Assembly: GCF_900088825.1 (NCBI RefSeq)
Contig: NZ_LT592170.1
Coordinates: 1,938,064 to 2,002,063, forward strand
DNA length: 64,000 bases
From: Thiomonas delicata
GTDB taxonomy: Bacteria; Pseudomonadota; Gammaproteobacteria; Burkholderiales; Burkholderiaceae_C
Direction of reading: 5' to 3'
The notes under the pieces: model-generated
What the model saw: only the letters and a program-made list of their open reading frames with translations
What the model was told of the DNA's origin: nothing
Databases searched by the model: none
Translations under genes and position numbers: made by a program
In this document: piece after piece, positions 9,509 to 18,147 of the stretch
Position numbering within the stretch: the stretch's first letter is position 1
Layout: the number at the start of each line of letters is the position of its first letter

Positions 9509-10043
9509 AGCTGGCGCGCAGTTGGATGTAGTCCTGGCCGGGGTTCGGCTCTTTGATGTCGGCGTTCGAATAGTGGGTCAGGCGCAAGCCCAGGGTCCAC
9601 GGCGTGTTGGCAAAGCGGTGGAAGACGCCGATCGAGTCGCCGAACTGGAAGGCCGTGGAGATGGTCTTGTCGCCGATGCGCGTTCCTGAAAACAGGTTGG
9701 CTCCGATCCCCACCTCGATTCCGCTGCGGTCGGTGAACCACCAGCGTGCGAAGGGGGTGAGCCCGACATGCCAGAGCGAGCCATGGCCGGACCCGGAGGG
9801 CGCGGAGACCTGCCCGGCGGAAGCTTCCAGGCTGAGGTCGAGGCGGCTGTTGGCAAGGTTGTGGACCCACAGTGGACGGGTCTGGTAGGCCAGGGTGATG
9901 TTGTGATAACCCTTGTATTCACCCCACAGCGCGGACAGTTCGGCGGCATGCGCGCTGATCAGGCAGGAAGCCGTGGTGACGACCGCGATGACGGCGTGGC
10001 GCACGAAACGGATGGATGCGAAGTTGTGTAGGGTCGTCGACAT
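9495..10043 (-). CDS. pagL: PagL-like lipid A 3-O-deacylase
   Basis: A 182-residue outer-membrane beta-barrel. A signal peptide (about residues 1-34, ending CLISAHAA) precedes alternating strands with aromatic girdles. The C-terminal motif HYSNADIKEPNPG (from His157) matches the PagL active-site segment HxSNxxxxxPNxG, giving His157 and Ser159 as catalytic residues. The acidic position 14 residues after the His holds Asp171 rather than the usual Glu. PagL removes the 3-position acyl chain of lipid A. It sits between an M50 protease gene and trpS and overlaps trpS by 14 bases in another frame. GGAG upstream supports the ATG at 10043. Confidence 0.85.
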   Translation of the reverse strand: MSTTLHNFASIRFVRHAVIAVVTTASCLISAHAAELSALWGEYKGYHNITLAYQTRPLWVHNLANSRLDLSLEASAGQVSAPSGSGHGSLWHVGLTPFARWWFTDRSGIEVGIGANLFSGTRIGDKTISTAFQFGDSIGVFHRFANTPWTLGLRLTHYSNADIKEPNPGQDYIQLRASYDFN

Positions 10044-10092
10044 TGTGTGGATCTCCAACTGGTCATTGCAAGGAAAACGGGGCGGGCAAGTC

Positions 10093-10752
10093 TTAAAGCA
10101 GGAGTTTGAACGGCGTGAGCAGCAGGCCGAGCACGGTTTGCGTCAGGCCCATGAGCGGAATCAGCCAGACGGTGGTGATGACGCCGGTGAGCACCAGGGC
10201 CATGACGATGAAAAACCCGTAAGGCTCGACGCGTGACAAGGCGATGGCCTGCCGCACGGGTAGCAGCCCGACGAGCACCCGGCCGCCGTCGAGCGGGGGG
10301 ATGGGAAGGAGGTTGAACACGAACATCACGATGTTGACCAGGATGCCGGCGCGCGCCACGTCATAGAAATAGATTTCGCGACTGCCCAATCCAGTCAGGG
10401 CGATCAGCACCAGGCCCCAGAGGAAAGCCTGGACGAAGTTGGAGGCCGGGCCGGCGAGCGCCACCCAGATCATGTCGCGTTTGGGGTTGCGCAAGGCGCC
10501 GAAATTCACCGGCACCGGCTTGGCGTAGCCGAACAGGAAGGCGCCGCTGGTGGCGAAATACAGGACCAGCGGGATGAGGATGGTGCCGATGGGGTCGATG
10601 TGGCGCGCCGGGTTGAGCGACACGCGGCCCATCATGTAGGCGGAGTTATCGCCGAAATAGCGCGCTGCATAGCCGTGCGCCGCTTCGTGCAGGGTGATGG
10701 CGAACAGCACGGGCAGTGCGTAGACGGTGACGGCCTGGATGAGTTGGTCCAT
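10093..10752 (-). CDS. Site-2 protease family (M50) membrane metalloprotease
   Basis: A 219-residue integral-membrane protein with zinc-binding HEAAH at residues 22-26 inside the first helix, and PPLDGG in a later helix supplying the third ligand. This is the compact M50/YwhC-type layout without PDZ domains. Such proteins cut substrates within the membrane; the substrate is unknown for this subgroup. In many Betaproteobacteria the gene lies between a YciO/Sua5-like gene and trpS, as here, except that a pagL gene has come between. It follows the YciO gene by 65 bases. Confidence 0.92.
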   Translation of the reverse strand: MDQLIQAVTVYALPVLFAITLHEAAHGYAARYFGDNSAYMMGRVSLNPARHIDPIGTILIPLVLYFATSGAFLFGYAKPVPVNFGALRNPKRDMIWVALAGPASNFVQAFLWGLVLIALTGLGSREIYFYDVARAGILVNIVMFVFNLLPIPPLDGGRVLVGLLPVRQAIALSRVEPYGFFIVMALVLTGVITTVWLIPLMGLTQTVLGLLLTPFKLLL

Positions 10753-10817
10753 AAGGTGCGGTGCGGCAGTTCGTATCGTGGGCGGGTTGTGATGGGGCGC
10801 GACTTGGGCTTGGACGT

Positions 10818-11453
10818 TCAGGACTCGGCGCTCAGACCCAGTGGGGCAAGCGGGCCGCGGCCCATGCGCACGACGGTGGGGGCCGCGCCGCTCAGGTCGA
10901 TGATGGTCGTGGGCTGCAGGGGGCAGGGGCCGGCATCGATGACGAGGTCGACCAGTTTCTCCAGCCGGGTGCGAATGATCTCGGGGTCGTTCAACGGTTC
11001 CTGCTCCCCGGGCAGGATCAGCGTGGTCGCCAGCAATGGCTGGGCCAGTTCGGCAAGCAGGGCGTGGGTGACGGCATGTTGGGGCACGCGCACGCCGATG
11101 GTCTTGCGCGAGGGATGCGAAACCCTGCGCGGCACTTCCTTGGTGGCTTCCAGGATGAAGGTGTAGGGACCGGGCGTGGCCGCGCGCAGCAGGCGGAACT
11201 GGCGGTTGTCCGCCAGGGCGTAAGCACCAAGCTCGGACAAATCGCTGCACAGCAAGGTGAGATGGTGCTTGTCGTCGACCTGACGAATGCGGCGCAGGCG
11301 CTCGGCCGCGCCTTTGTCATCCAGGTGGCAAACCAGGGCGTAGGACGAATCGGTCGGGATGGCCGCGACGCCCCCGCCATGCAGGATGGCGCTGGCCTGC
11401 TTGATCAGCCGCTGTTGCGGGTTGTCGGGGTGAATGTGGAAGTATTGAGCCAT
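10818..11453 (-). CDS. YciO/YrdC/Sua5 family protein (threonylcarbamoyl-AMP synthase fold)
   Basis: A 211-residue YrdC-fold protein. The opening HGGGVAAIPTDSSYAL and the KHHLTLLC segment correspond to the ATP- and threonine-binding region of threonylcarbamoyl-AMP synthase, and PTTIIDLSG is the conserved C-terminal segment. The family makes threonylcarbamoyl-AMP for the t6A37 modification of tRNA. The sequence is closer to the YciO paralogue than to TsaC because of its MAQYFHIHPDNPQ opening, and YciO activity is weaker or different, so this may not be the main TsaC of the cell. It lies 67 bases after the PHP gene. Confidence 0.88.
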   Translation of the reverse strand: MAQYFHIHPDNPQQRLIKQASAILHGGGVAAIPTDSSYALVCHLDDKGAAERLRRIRQVDDKHHLTLLCSDLSELGAYALADNRQFRLLRAATPGPYTFILEATKEVPRRVSHPSRKTIGVRVPQHAVTHALLAELAQPLLATTLILPGEQEPLNDPEIIRTRLEKLVDLVIDAGPCPLQPTTIIDLSGAAPTVVRMGRGPLAPLGLSAES

Positions 11454-11520
11454 GCTGGGAAATAGGGGGCCGCCGCAGGCGAGCGGCTCGGAGGCGACTC
11501 GTCAAGCGGCGTGTAACCCG

Positions 11521-12366
11521 TCAGTGCAACAGCTCCCAGATGGGGGCGAGGTCGGCGGGCAGGGGAGGCAGGCCGCCCAAGTCGCAGCGGCTTTCCTGCG
11601 GGCTGTGGAAATCGGAACCGCGCGAGGCGCGCAGGCCGAACTCTAGCGCCAGGCCGGCGTACTTGCGGAAGTCCGCCGCACTGTGGCTGCCGGTCATCAC
11701 TTCGACGCCGGCGCCGCCCATCTCCTTGAAGCTGGTAAACAGCGCCCATTCCTCGGTGGCGGTGAAACGGTAGCGCCCGGGATGCGCAATGACGGCATGG
11801 CCGCCGGCAGCGCGAATCCAGCCCACCGCGTCCTGCAGCGTGGCCCAGGCATGTTCCACGTAACCGGGATTTCCGGGCGTGAGAAAGCGGCCGAAGACTT
11901 CATGCGTGTTGCCGCAAACACCCTGTTCGACCAGGAAGCGGGCAAAGTGGGTGCGGGAGATCAGCGCCGGATTGCCGGCATAGCGGCAGGCCCCGGCGTA
12001 GGCGCCGCGCACGCGGGTATGTTGTTCAAGCGCCTGGGCCATCAGGCGGGCGCGGGTGTCGCGACCGGCGCGTACCTGGGCCAGGCCGGCCAGCAAGACG
12101 GGATTGGCAAAATCGATGCCGAGCCCGACGATATGCACGGTCTGGTGACCAACCGAAACGGAGATCTCCACCCCTGGCACAAAGTGCAGGTCGAGCTTTT
12201 CCGCGGCAGCCGCGGCTTCGGCCAGTCCCCCGGTTTCATCATGGTCCGTGAGCGCCCAGATCTGCACGCCGTTGGCGCTGGCGCGCCTGGCCAGGGCGGC
12301 TGGCGCGAGGGTTCCGTCAGACACGGTGGAGTGGCAGTGCAGGTCGACGTTGGGCGCTGTGGGCAT
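11521..12366 (-). CDS. PHP-domain phosphoesterase (RNase AM / 3',5'-nucleoside bisphosphate phosphatase)
   Basis: A 281-residue PHP (polymerase and histidinol phosphatase) domain protein. Metal ligands are visible in DLHCHSTVSDG (residues 8-18), LTDHDETGG and FVPGVEIS, with GSDFHSP near the C-terminus. Members such as E. coli YciV dephosphorylate nucleoside 3',5'-bisphosphates and trim the 5' ends of rRNAs. It is the first gene of the minus-strand PHP, YciO, M50, PagL, TrpS run and faces ybaK across 147 bases. Confidence 0.9.
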   Translation of the reverse strand: MPTAPNVDLHCHSTVSDGTLAPAALARRASANGVQIWALTDHDETGGLAEAAAAAEKLDLHFVPGVEISVSVGHQTVHIVGLGIDFANPVLLAGLAQVRAGRDTRARLMAQALEQHTRVRGAYAGACRYAGNPALISRTHFARFLVEQGVCGNTHEVFGRFLTPGNPGYVEHAWATLQDAVGWIRAAGGHAVIAHPGRYRFTATEEWALFTSFKEMGGAGVEVMTGSHSAADFRKYAGLALEFGLRASRGSDFHSPQESRCDLGGLPPLPADLAPIWELLH

Positions 12367-12513
12367 GTCTGGATTCTAGGCCGCCGTCCCCAGCGGGGGC
12401 CGCGTATGGGCTATCGCACTGGCGCGCATGATGTCGATTGGGCAGAATAGCCCCGGATCGGATGCCGTGACGTCGCCGCCGCGCCTTCATCGACTCCACA
12501 TCGGATCAAACCC

Positions 12514-13002
12514 GTGCAAACCGCCCATCGCCCGACCGAAACCCCCGCGACAGCCTGGCTGCGCAGCCGGAAGGCCGAATTCAGCCTGCATGCCTACGAC
12601 TATGTCGAGCACGGTGGAGCGGCCTGGGGCGCGGAGGCCCTGGGGTTGGATGTGCATGAGGTCGTCAAGACTTTGGTGATGCAGAACGAAGCGGCCAAGC
12701 CGCTGGTGGTCCTGATGCATGGGGATCGCCAGGTCTCGACCAAGAACCTGGCGCGTGCCATTGGCGCCAAGAGCGTGCAGCCCTGTGTGCCCGAGGTGGC
12801 GCAACGGCATAGCGGCTATCAGGTGGGCGGCACCTCGCCCTTTGCCCTGCGCAAGGCCATGCCGGTGTATGTCGAGGCGAGCGTGCTGGATCTGGAACGT
12901 ATCTACATCAACGGCGGGCGCCGCGGGCTGCTGCTGGGCATGCGTCCAGCGCTGTTGACGGAGCTGCTTCAGGCCGTCGCCGTGCATTGCTCCCTGCCCT
13001 GA
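12514..13002 (+). CDS. ybaK: Cys-tRNA(Pro)/Cys-tRNA(Cys) deacylase YbaK
   Basis: A 162-residue YbaK/EbsC protein, an editing enzyme that hydrolyses Cys-tRNA(Pro) formed by prolyl-tRNA synthetase. The conserved features are VVKTLVM with the essential Lys, [29 protein letters not shown] and the [12 protein letters not shown] end. Length fits E. coli YbaK (159). The start is a GTG at 12514; no ATG fits the conserved N-terminus, and the Shine-Dalgarno is weak. The gene stands alone between the divergent PHP gene and plsY. Confidence 0.93.
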   Translation: MQTAHRPTETPATAWLRSRKAEFSLHAYDYVEHGGAAWGAEALGLDVHEVVKTLVMQNEAAKPLVVLMHGDRQVSTKNLARAIGAKSVQPCVPEVAQRHSGYQVGGTSPFALRKAMPVYVEASVLDLERIYINGGRRGLLLGMRPALLTELLQAVAVHCSLP

Positions 13003-13054
13003 CGCTTCGGGTCCCTGCGTTTCGCGGGGGCAAGGTTCAATAGAATCGCGCCCG

Positions 13055-13687
13055 ATGACAACAAACCTCGCAGCACTGTTCGCCGCCCTGGCCGCTTATC
13101 TTCTGGGGTCCATCGCCTTTGCCGTGGTCGTCAGCCGGGCCATGGGCCTGCCGGACCCGCGCAGCTTCGGTTCGGGCAATCCGGGCGCCACCAATGTGCT
13201 GCGTTCGGGCAGCAAGCTCGCGGCGCTGCTGACGCTGGGACTCGATGCATGCAAGGGCTGGCTGCCGGTCTGGCTGGCCTATCAGGCGGCATATGCCGGC
13301 TGGCTCGATCACGCGGCGGTGCCGCTGGTCGCGGTTGCCGTTTTTCTCGGCCATCTCTACCCGGCTTTTTTCCAGTTCAAGGGCGGCAAGGGGGTGGCGA
13401 CCGCCGCCGGCATCCTGCTGGCGGTCAGCCCGTGGTTGGGGCTGGCCACGATCGGCACCTGGCTGATCGTCGCGCTGTTCACGCGGTACTCGTCGCTAGC
13501 CGCATTGGCGGCGGCCTTGTTCGCGCCGTTCTACGCCTGGTTCGGCAGCGGCGTGGCGTGGCGTGGCGACCCCGCGATGCTGTTGGCCGTGACCGTGATC
13601 GCGCTGCTGGTGGTCTGGCGGCACCGGCAGAACATGCGCAACCTGCTGGCCGGCAAGGAAAGCCGCATCGGCAGCAAGCGCAAGTAG
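13055..13687 (+). CDS. plsY: Acyl-phosphate:glycerol-3-phosphate acyltransferase
   Basis: A 210-residue inner-membrane enzyme that makes lysophosphatidic acid from acyl-phosphate and glycerol-3-phosphate, the first step of phospholipid synthesis. The three family motifs are visible: [17 protein letters not shown] (about residues 38-54), [12 protein letters not shown] (about 108-119) and a C-terminal [13 protein letters not shown] with conserved His/Arg/Asn. About five membrane helices are present. It follows ybaK by 52 bases. Confidence 0.96.
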   Translation: MTTNLAALFAALAAYLLGSIAFAVVVSRAMGLPDPRSFGSGNPGATNVLRSGSKLAALLTLGLDACKGWLPVWLAYQAAYAGWLDHAAVPLVAVAVFLGHLYPAFFQFKGGKGVATAAGILLAVSPWLGLATIGTWLIVALFTRYSSLAALAAALFAPFYAWFGSGVAWRGDPAMLLAVTVIALLVVWRHRQNMRNLLAGKESRIGSKRK

Positions 13688-13726
13688 ATCGGGACCGCAG
13701 GCCTGCGAAGCCTGTATCGCGACCGC

Positions 13727-14383
13727 TCAGTAGCGCGGAATCAGAATGAGCTGATCGGCGTCGTGCCGCAGTTCCAGGCGTTTGAGAAAACTCATGCCCA
13801 ACAGCACGATGGGGAGCGGGGAGTCCTGAATCACGGCGGGGACTTCGCGTTGCTCGATCGTGCCGACGCGCACCGAACTGAGCATGACCTGGGTTGCCCG
13901 CACGACGCCATTCGCGGTATGCACGGCGATCGGCGTGCCCCCGCGCAGCGACAGGCCAAGTTGATCGGCCTGCTCCCGGCTGATCGAGACCATGGTCGCG
14001 CCGGTGTCCACCATCATGCGCACCAATTTGCCGTTGATGCGGCCCTCGGTCACGAACTGGCCGTTCGGCAGGGCTTGCAGCACCGTGGGCTGCAAGCCCT
14101 TGCCGGCGAGATCGACCGGGCTCGCGCCGACGCGAAGTTCCTGTTGCCGGCCGCCGACGCTGATGACCGCCGAACCGTCGCCGACCCGCACCACCCTCAC
14201 ACCCCGCACAGTCTGCCCCGGACTCAGAGCCTTGGGGGTTGCGCCGTCGATCACGAGCAGGGCCTTGTCGCCGAAGCTGCCGACCAGGCTCACGCTCTGC
14301 GCCGCGGCCAGGCCAGCGCAGCATCCCAGGATCGCCATGCCCGCAAGGCGCCGGAGCACGCGTCGGTTTGAAATGCGATGCAT
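13727..14383 (-). CDS. Secreted retropepsin-like aspartic protease (clan AA, TIGR02281-like)
   Basis: A 218-residue exported protein. A signal peptide (about residues 1-29, ending GLAAAQ) is followed by a small beta-rich region and then a retropepsin-like domain with the active-site motif DTGAT at residues 126-130. The flanking FVTEGRINGKLVRMMV and ILLGMSFLKRLEL (flap and second wide loop region) fit the bacterial single-chain clan AA group, which is thought to act as a dimer in the periplasm. The substrate is unknown. It ends 40 bases after plsY on the opposite strand and starts 14 bases after yajQ, so it probably shares the yajQ transcript. Confidence 0.88.
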   Translation of the reverse strand: MHRISNRRVLRRLAGMAILGCCAGLAAAQSVSLVGSFGDKALLVIDGATPKALSPGQTVRGVRVVRVGDGSAVISVGGRQQELRVGASPVDLAGKGLQPTVLQALPNGQFVTEGRINGKLVRMMVDTGATMVSISREQADQLGLSLRGGTPIAVHTANGVVRATQVMLSSVRVGTIEQREVPAVIQDSPLPIVLLGMSFLKRLELRHDADQLILIPRY

Positions 14384-14397
14384 GGCGCGCGGGGGCT

Positions 14398-14883
14398 TCA
14401 GTCGCGGAAATTGGTGAATGACAGCGGGGCGTCGGAGATGGCCTTGCCAAGCATGGCGATGGCGGCCTGCAGGTCGTCCCGCTTGGCGCCGGTGATGCGC
14501 ACGACATCGCCTTGGATGGCGGCCTGCAATTTGAGCTTGGATTCCTTCACCGCTGTCGTGATGCGCTTGGCGAGTTCCTGCGGGATTCCGGATTTCACCG
14601 TGATGACTTGCTTGACCTTGTCTCCTGCGATGGTCTCGATCTTGCCGAGATCGAGGAAGCGCACATCGACATTGCGCTTGGCCATCTTGCCCATCAGCAC
14701 GTCGCGCACCTGACCGAGCTGGAACTCGCTGTCGGCCCAGGCGGTGATGATCTTGTCGCCGAGCTCGACCTTGGCCGAACTTCCCTTGAAGTCGAAACGG
14801 TTGGCGGTTTCCTTGCCGGTTTGATCGACCGCGTTGCGGATCTCGATCAGGTTGGGCTCGAGGACGGCGTCAAAAGATGGCAT
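14398..14883 (-). CDS. yajQ: YajQ family nucleotide/c-di-GMP-binding protein
   Basis: A 161-residue protein of the YajQ (UPF0234) family. The opening MPSFDAVLE and the segments [13 protein letters not shown] and [30 protein letters not shown] (two overlapping pieces of the conserved core) are diagnostic. Homologues in Xanthomonas and Pseudomonas bind cyclic di-GMP, and others have been tied to RNA or tRNA binding. The ATG at 14883 is the conserved start; a longer frame to 14994 overlaps the murB promoter region. It is divergent from murB with 47 bases between start codons. Confidence 0.94.
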   Translation of the reverse strand: MPSFDAVLEPNLIEIRNAVDQTGKETANRFDFKGSSAKVELGDKIITAWADSEFQLGQVRDVLMGKMAKRNVDVRFLDLGKIETIAGDKVKQVITVKSGIPQELAKRITTAVKESKLKLQAAIQGDVVRITGAKRDDLQAAIAMLGKAISDAPLSFTNFRD

Positions 14884-14930
14884 GGTGCTGGTCTTGAAAG
14901 GGATAATGGCGGTTTGCCTGAGCCGATTGT

Positions 14931-15953
14931 ATGGACTTGCTGCTGGAAACCGATGTTCCCCTTGCCGCCATGAACACCTTTGGCGTGGCGGCACGCGCCG
15001 CGCGCCTGGTGCGTGTGCACAGTCAACTCGATGTGCGGCAACTGGTTGATCATCCGGAGTTCGGCATCGCGCCCAAGCTGATTCTTGGCGGGGGAAGCAA
15101 CCTTCTGCTCACCGGCGATCCGCGGCAACTCGTCGTCAAGGTGGAGATTCAAGGGCTGCGCGTCGTGCGCGACGACCCCGATGCCACCATCATCGAGGCC
15201 GGGGCCGGCGTCAGCTGGCATGAACTGGTGCGCTGGAGCCTTGCGCAGGGGCATGCCGGCTTGGAGAACCTGGCGCTGATTCCAGGCACCGTGGGGGCGG
15301 CTCCGGTGCAGAACATCGGCGCCTACGGCCTGGAACTGGCCGAACGTTTCCACGCGCTCGATGCCGTGGACCTGACCACCGGGCGCGTGGTCACGCTCGA
15401 CGCGACGGCATGCCGCTTCGGCTATCGCGACAGCCTGTTCAAGCACGAACTCGCCGGCAAGTCGGTCATCACCCAGGTGCGTTTGCGCTTGCCCAAGCCA
15501 TGGGTGCCGAGGATCGGTTATGCCGATCTGGAGCGCCATTTCGCCAAGCTGGGTGTCGCGGCGCCCGATGCACAACAGATTTTCGATGCGGTCTGCGCGA
15601 TACGCCGGAGCAAGCTTCCCGACCCCGCCGTGCTGGGGAATGCCGGCAGTTTCTTCAAGAACCCGGTGGTCAACCGCACCATACGCAACGAAATCCTGGA
15701 GGATTTCCCAGAGATCGTCAGCTATCCGCTCGAGGATGGCAGCTACAAACTTGCCGCCGCCTGGATGATCGAGGCGTGCGGCTGGAAGGGCCGGGAACTC
15801 GGGCGCGCTGCTGTCGACGCCCGGCACGCCCTGGTCTTGGTGAACAGGGGTGGCGCAAGCGGCAAGGAGATCAAGGCTCTGGCCGAGGCCGTGCAACAGG
15901 CGGTGAGGCAGAAATTCGGCATCACGCTCGAGTTCGAACCCCTGGTGGTTTGA
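14931..15953 (+). CDS. murB: UDP-N-acetylenolpyruvoylglucosamine reductase
   Basis: A 340-residue FAD enzyme that reduces UDP-GlcNAc-enolpyruvate to UDP-MurNAc in peptidoglycan synthesis. GGGSN at residues 53-57 binds [24 protein letters not shown] is the core FAD/substrate segment (seen here in two parts), and [11 protein letters not shown] holds the active-site serine that protonates the product. The C-terminal extension places it in type I MurB, as in E. coli (342 residues). A strong bidirectional terminator follows. Confidence 0.97.
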   Translation: MDLLLETDVPLAAMNTFGVAARAARLVRVHSQLDVRQLVDHPEFGIAPKLILGGGSNLLLTGDPRQLVVKVEIQGLRVVRDDPDATIIEAGAGVSWHELVRWSLAQGHAGLENLALIPGTVGAAPVQNIGAYGLELAERFHALDAVDLTTGRVVTLDATACRFGYRDSLFKHELAGKSVITQVRLRLPKPWVPRIGYADLERHFAKLGVAAPDAQQIFDAVCAIRRSKLPDPAVLGNAGSFFKNPVVNRTIRNEILEDFPEIVSYPLEDGSYKLAAAWMIEACGWKGRELGRAAVDARHALVLVNRGGASGKEIKALAEAVQQAVRQKFGITLEFEPLVV

Positions 15954-15980
15954 ATCCCGCGTCGATGCCGCGGACGCAAC

Positions 15981-16006
15981 AAAAAAGGCGCCGAAGCGCC
16001 TTTTTT
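15981..16006. terminator. Bidirectional terminator between murB and the rhodanese gene
   Basis: A perfect 11-bp stem, AAAAAAGGCGC (15981-15991) and GCGCCTTTTTT (15996-16006), closed by a CGAA tetraloop, gives a T run on both strands. It serves murB on the plus strand and the convergent rhodanese gene on the minus strand. Confidence 0.95.
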
Positions 16007-16017
16007 GTTTTCGCGTT

Positions 16018-16038
16018 GCCGTCGCCTTGGGCGACGGC
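16018..16038 (-). terminator. Second hairpin at the end of the rhodanese transcript
   Basis: GCCGTCGCC (16018-16026) pairs perfectly with GGCGACGGC (16030-16038) around a TTG loop, 17 bases past the rhodanese stop codon on the minus strand. It has no T run of its own and probably acts with the terminator at 15981-16006 or protects the 3' end. Confidence 0.5.
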
Positions 16039-16054
16039 ATGACCGGTTGCACGA

Positions 16055-17038
16055 TTACTGCGGCAGGCCCACGGTGGGGTTGCCCAGATTGGTCCACTCG
16101 ATCATCGAGCCGGTGTAGAGCTTGGAGTTCTTGTTGCCCATGATCTCGTGGGCGACGAACCAGGCACCGGAAGCCAGGTGGCCGGTGTTGCAGTAGGTCA
16201 CCGTGGGCGCATTGGGCTGGATGTTGAACTCGGCAAAGATCTTCTTGTAATCCTCGGCGCTCATGAATTCGTGCGCAGCGCCGACGGGCTTGACGATGGC
16301 GTCGGTCGGGAAGGACTTGGCGCCCGGCAGGTGGCCGCCGGTCTTGTTGATGGGCTTTTTCACGATACCCAGGAACTGGGCCGTCGGACGCGCGTCGATG
16401 AACTGGTCCGAGCCATTTTGCAGACCTTCCTTGACTTGCTGCAGCGAAGCGAGGATGGCCTTGTCTTCAGGACCCGCCGTCCAGTCGCCCTTGGCGTTCG
16501 CGGCTTTGTCGGTGCTCACCGGGAACCCCGCTTGCAGCCACGCGTTCACGCCGCCGTTCAGGATCGCGAGCTTGTCACGCGGTTCGCCGAAATAGCGCAG
16601 TTGGAAGTACAGGCGGGTGGCCATGTCCATCGAGTCCACACTCTCGCCGGTTGGCACGATGACGATGGGCTTGTCGGTCTTGTTCAGGCCGAAGTCGTCC
16701 ATCACTTTCGTGAAGTACTCGGCCGTGGGAAGCTGGGCCTTGATCTTCACGCCGTCCACGGTGCGTTCCTGACGGATCTTGTTGAAATCCACGGAGATCG
16801 CGCCGGCGATATGGCCGCCGGTTTCCACCAGGGTTTTCTTGCCGGTTTTCTTGTCCGTCTCGTACTTCGGTTCCGCCGTGAAGGTCTTCATGTCATCGCG
16901 GATATCGACGACCGTGACCTCGTTCAGATGCTCGTGCAGCCATTGCGGCGTGACCAGCGGGCCCGGAAGGCCGGCGGCCGAGGCGATCTGGGCAGCAGCT
17001 CCCAGAATGCCAATGCCAATCCATTTGACCAATTTCAT
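16055..17038 (-). CDS. Periplasmic tandem-domain rhodanese (sulfurtransferase)
   Basis: A 327-residue exported sulfurtransferase. A signal peptide (about residues 1-22, ending AAQIASA) leads into two rhodanese domains. The first has VVDIRDDM but no cysteine in its loop (VIVPTGESVDSMD), so it is inactive. The second has FIDARP and the active-site loop CNTGHLA, carrying the persulfide-forming cysteine. Such enzymes move sulfane sulfur from thiosulfate or persulfides to acceptors such as cyanide or thiols. AGGAG upstream fixes the start at 17038. The gene begins 52 bases after the unrecognised 17091-17828 gene, and the location next to YeeE/YedE and sqr suggests a role in periplasmic sulfur traffic. 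Confidence 0.92.
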   Translation of the reverse strand: MKLVKWIGIGILGAAAQIASAAGLPGPLVTPQWLHEHLNEVTVVDIRDDMKTFTAEPKYETDKKTGKKTLVETGGHIAGAISVDFNKIRQERTVDGVKIKAQLPTAEYFTKVMDDFGLNKTDKPIVIVPTGESVDSMDMATRLYFQLRYFGEPRDKLAILNGGVNAWLQAGFPVSTDKAANAKGDWTAGPEDKAILASLQQVKEGLQNGSDQFIDARPTAQFLGIVKKPINKTGGHLPGAKSFPTDAIVKPVGAAHEFMSAEDYKKIFAEFNIQPNAPTVTYCNTGHLASGAWFVAHEIMGNKNSKLYTGSMIEWTNLGNPTVGLPQ

Positions 17039-17090
17039 GCTCTTCTCCTCGTTGAACAAACAAAAATGCCGGCTCGGCCATGGGTTGTTT

Positions 17091-17828
17091 TCAGCCGATG
17101 CCGGCGCCCTCCAAAAATTGAAACTGGCTGGCCAGATCGACGCGACACTGGCTCAGGATATGCGTGCGCCGGTCCGCCAGAAGGCGCTCGCGGGCGATGT
17201 GGCGTGCCTTGTCCTCCACGCGCGCGTCGCGCCGGTGGAGGAGCGCTGCGATTTGCACGGAGAACAGGCGTGTCGTGGCCTCGACCCAGCGGGCCAGCCG
17301 CGCGGGCCTGGCATGACGCAAGTCGAGCTTGTGCAGCGTGGCGATGACGACCGCAGCGGGCAGCCAGCGCTCGTCGGTGACCCATTGATTGGTGGTGAAA
17401 AGGCGTAAGGGAAAGCCTCGATCATCGACCGAAATGCCGACGATATGCAGATAGCGGGGCGCAGCGCCAGCCGCGGGTGTTCTGTGCCGGCCCGTTGTCG
17501 GTGCCGGCCCGAAGACATGGAAATGGCCGTGTTCGCCGCGCATGCGTTGGCGAGCCTCGTGGGCGTGGTAATAAAAACTGTAGCCGCTGGTGCGGTCGAC
17601 GGCGTCGCCGGCTGGGTAATGTGCCCATTCCTCGAACTGGGCATGCCTGCCGAGCACATCGGCAAGCATGCCCGCGCCGCGTCTTGCATAGGTGTCGATG
17701 CATCCCAGGAGAGTCCCGGCAGCTTCGGCAATACGCTCCCGCCGCTGCACAGGCTCGGCCTGCAGCAGGGTCTTTAACTCCGCTGGGGCGAGTCGGAAAC
17801 CCGAGCCCCGATCAGCACGCGCTTGCAT
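17091..17828 (-). CDS. Conserved protein of unknown function with an EHGHFHVF motif
   Basis: A 245-residue soluble protein with no signal peptide or membrane segment. Its centre carries WAHYP near residue 68, then YSFYYHAHEAR and EHGHFHVFGP (about residues 83-107), and RYLHIVGISVDDRGFPLRLFTTNQWVTDE (a longer conserved-looking run, cited in part). I recall a DUF6969-like family with this pattern, but cannot confirm it. The clustered histidines and glutamate could bind a metal; that is inference. It lies 52 bases upstream of the rhodanese gene on the same strand and 58 bases after the NPCAP-repeat gene, so it is probably co-transcribed with sulfur genes. Confidence 0.8.
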   Translation of the reverse strand: MQARADRGSGFRLAPAELKTLLQAEPVQRRERIAEAAGTLLGCIDTYARRGAGMLADVLGRHAQFEEWAHYPAGDAVDRTSGYSFYYHAHEARQRMRGEHGHFHVFGPAPTTGRHRTPAAGAAPRYLHIVGISVDDRGFPLRLFTTNQWVTDERWLPAAVVIATLHKLDLRHARPARLARWVEATTRLFSVQIAALLHRRDARVEDKARHIARERLLADRRTHILSQCRVDLASQFQFLEGAGIG

Positions 17829-17886
17829 GGAAGTTCCGCGGGGATTGCAAAGACGGGGCGGAAGTCTGTCGCGTGTTGCAACGCGA

Positions 17887-18147
17887 TTATTTGGAAGGCG
17901 CGCAGGGATTGGTCGCTTTCTTGTCCGACTTCTTGCTGGGCGCGCAAGGGTTGCCCGCCTTCTTGTCGGTCTTGCCCATTTTCTTGCCGGGTGCGCAAGG
18001 ATTCGACGGGGCGCACGGATTGGTGGCGGCTTGAGCCGCGGGCGCCGCGGAAAGGCTGCTCAGAGCTTGGGGCATGGGGGCCACGACAGCGGCGGCCAGC
18101 GCAAGCGCTGGAATGGCTTGGGAAAGTTTGAGACGGGTCTTTGCCAT
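17887..18147 (-). CDS. Small secreted NPCAP-repeat protein
   Basis: An 86-residue protein with a signal peptide (about residues 1-40, ending APAAQAA). The mature part, about 45 residues, is built of four copies of NPCAP followed by Ser or Gly and Lys-rich linkers (SNPCAPGKKMGKTDKK is one example). Each copy has one cysteine, giving four, and the protein is strongly basic. AGGAG eight bases upstream supports the ATG at 18147. I do not recognise a characterised family. Spaced Cys-Ala-Pro units could bind copper or another thiophilic metal, or carry sulfane sulfur; both are inference. It lies between the YeeE/YedE pair and the 245-residue unknown gene. Confidence 0.82.
   Translation of the reverse strand: MAKTRLKLSQAIPALALAAAVVAPMPQALSSLSAAPAAQAATNPCAPSNPCAPGKKMGKTDKKAGNPCAPSKKSDKKATNPCAPSK

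Noticed and set aside
17887-18147. The NPCAP-coding repeats as a CRISPR-like or tandem DNA repeat
   Set aside because: The units differ in spacing and base sequence, are in frame, and encode a signal peptide-bearing product with a good Shine-Dalgarno.
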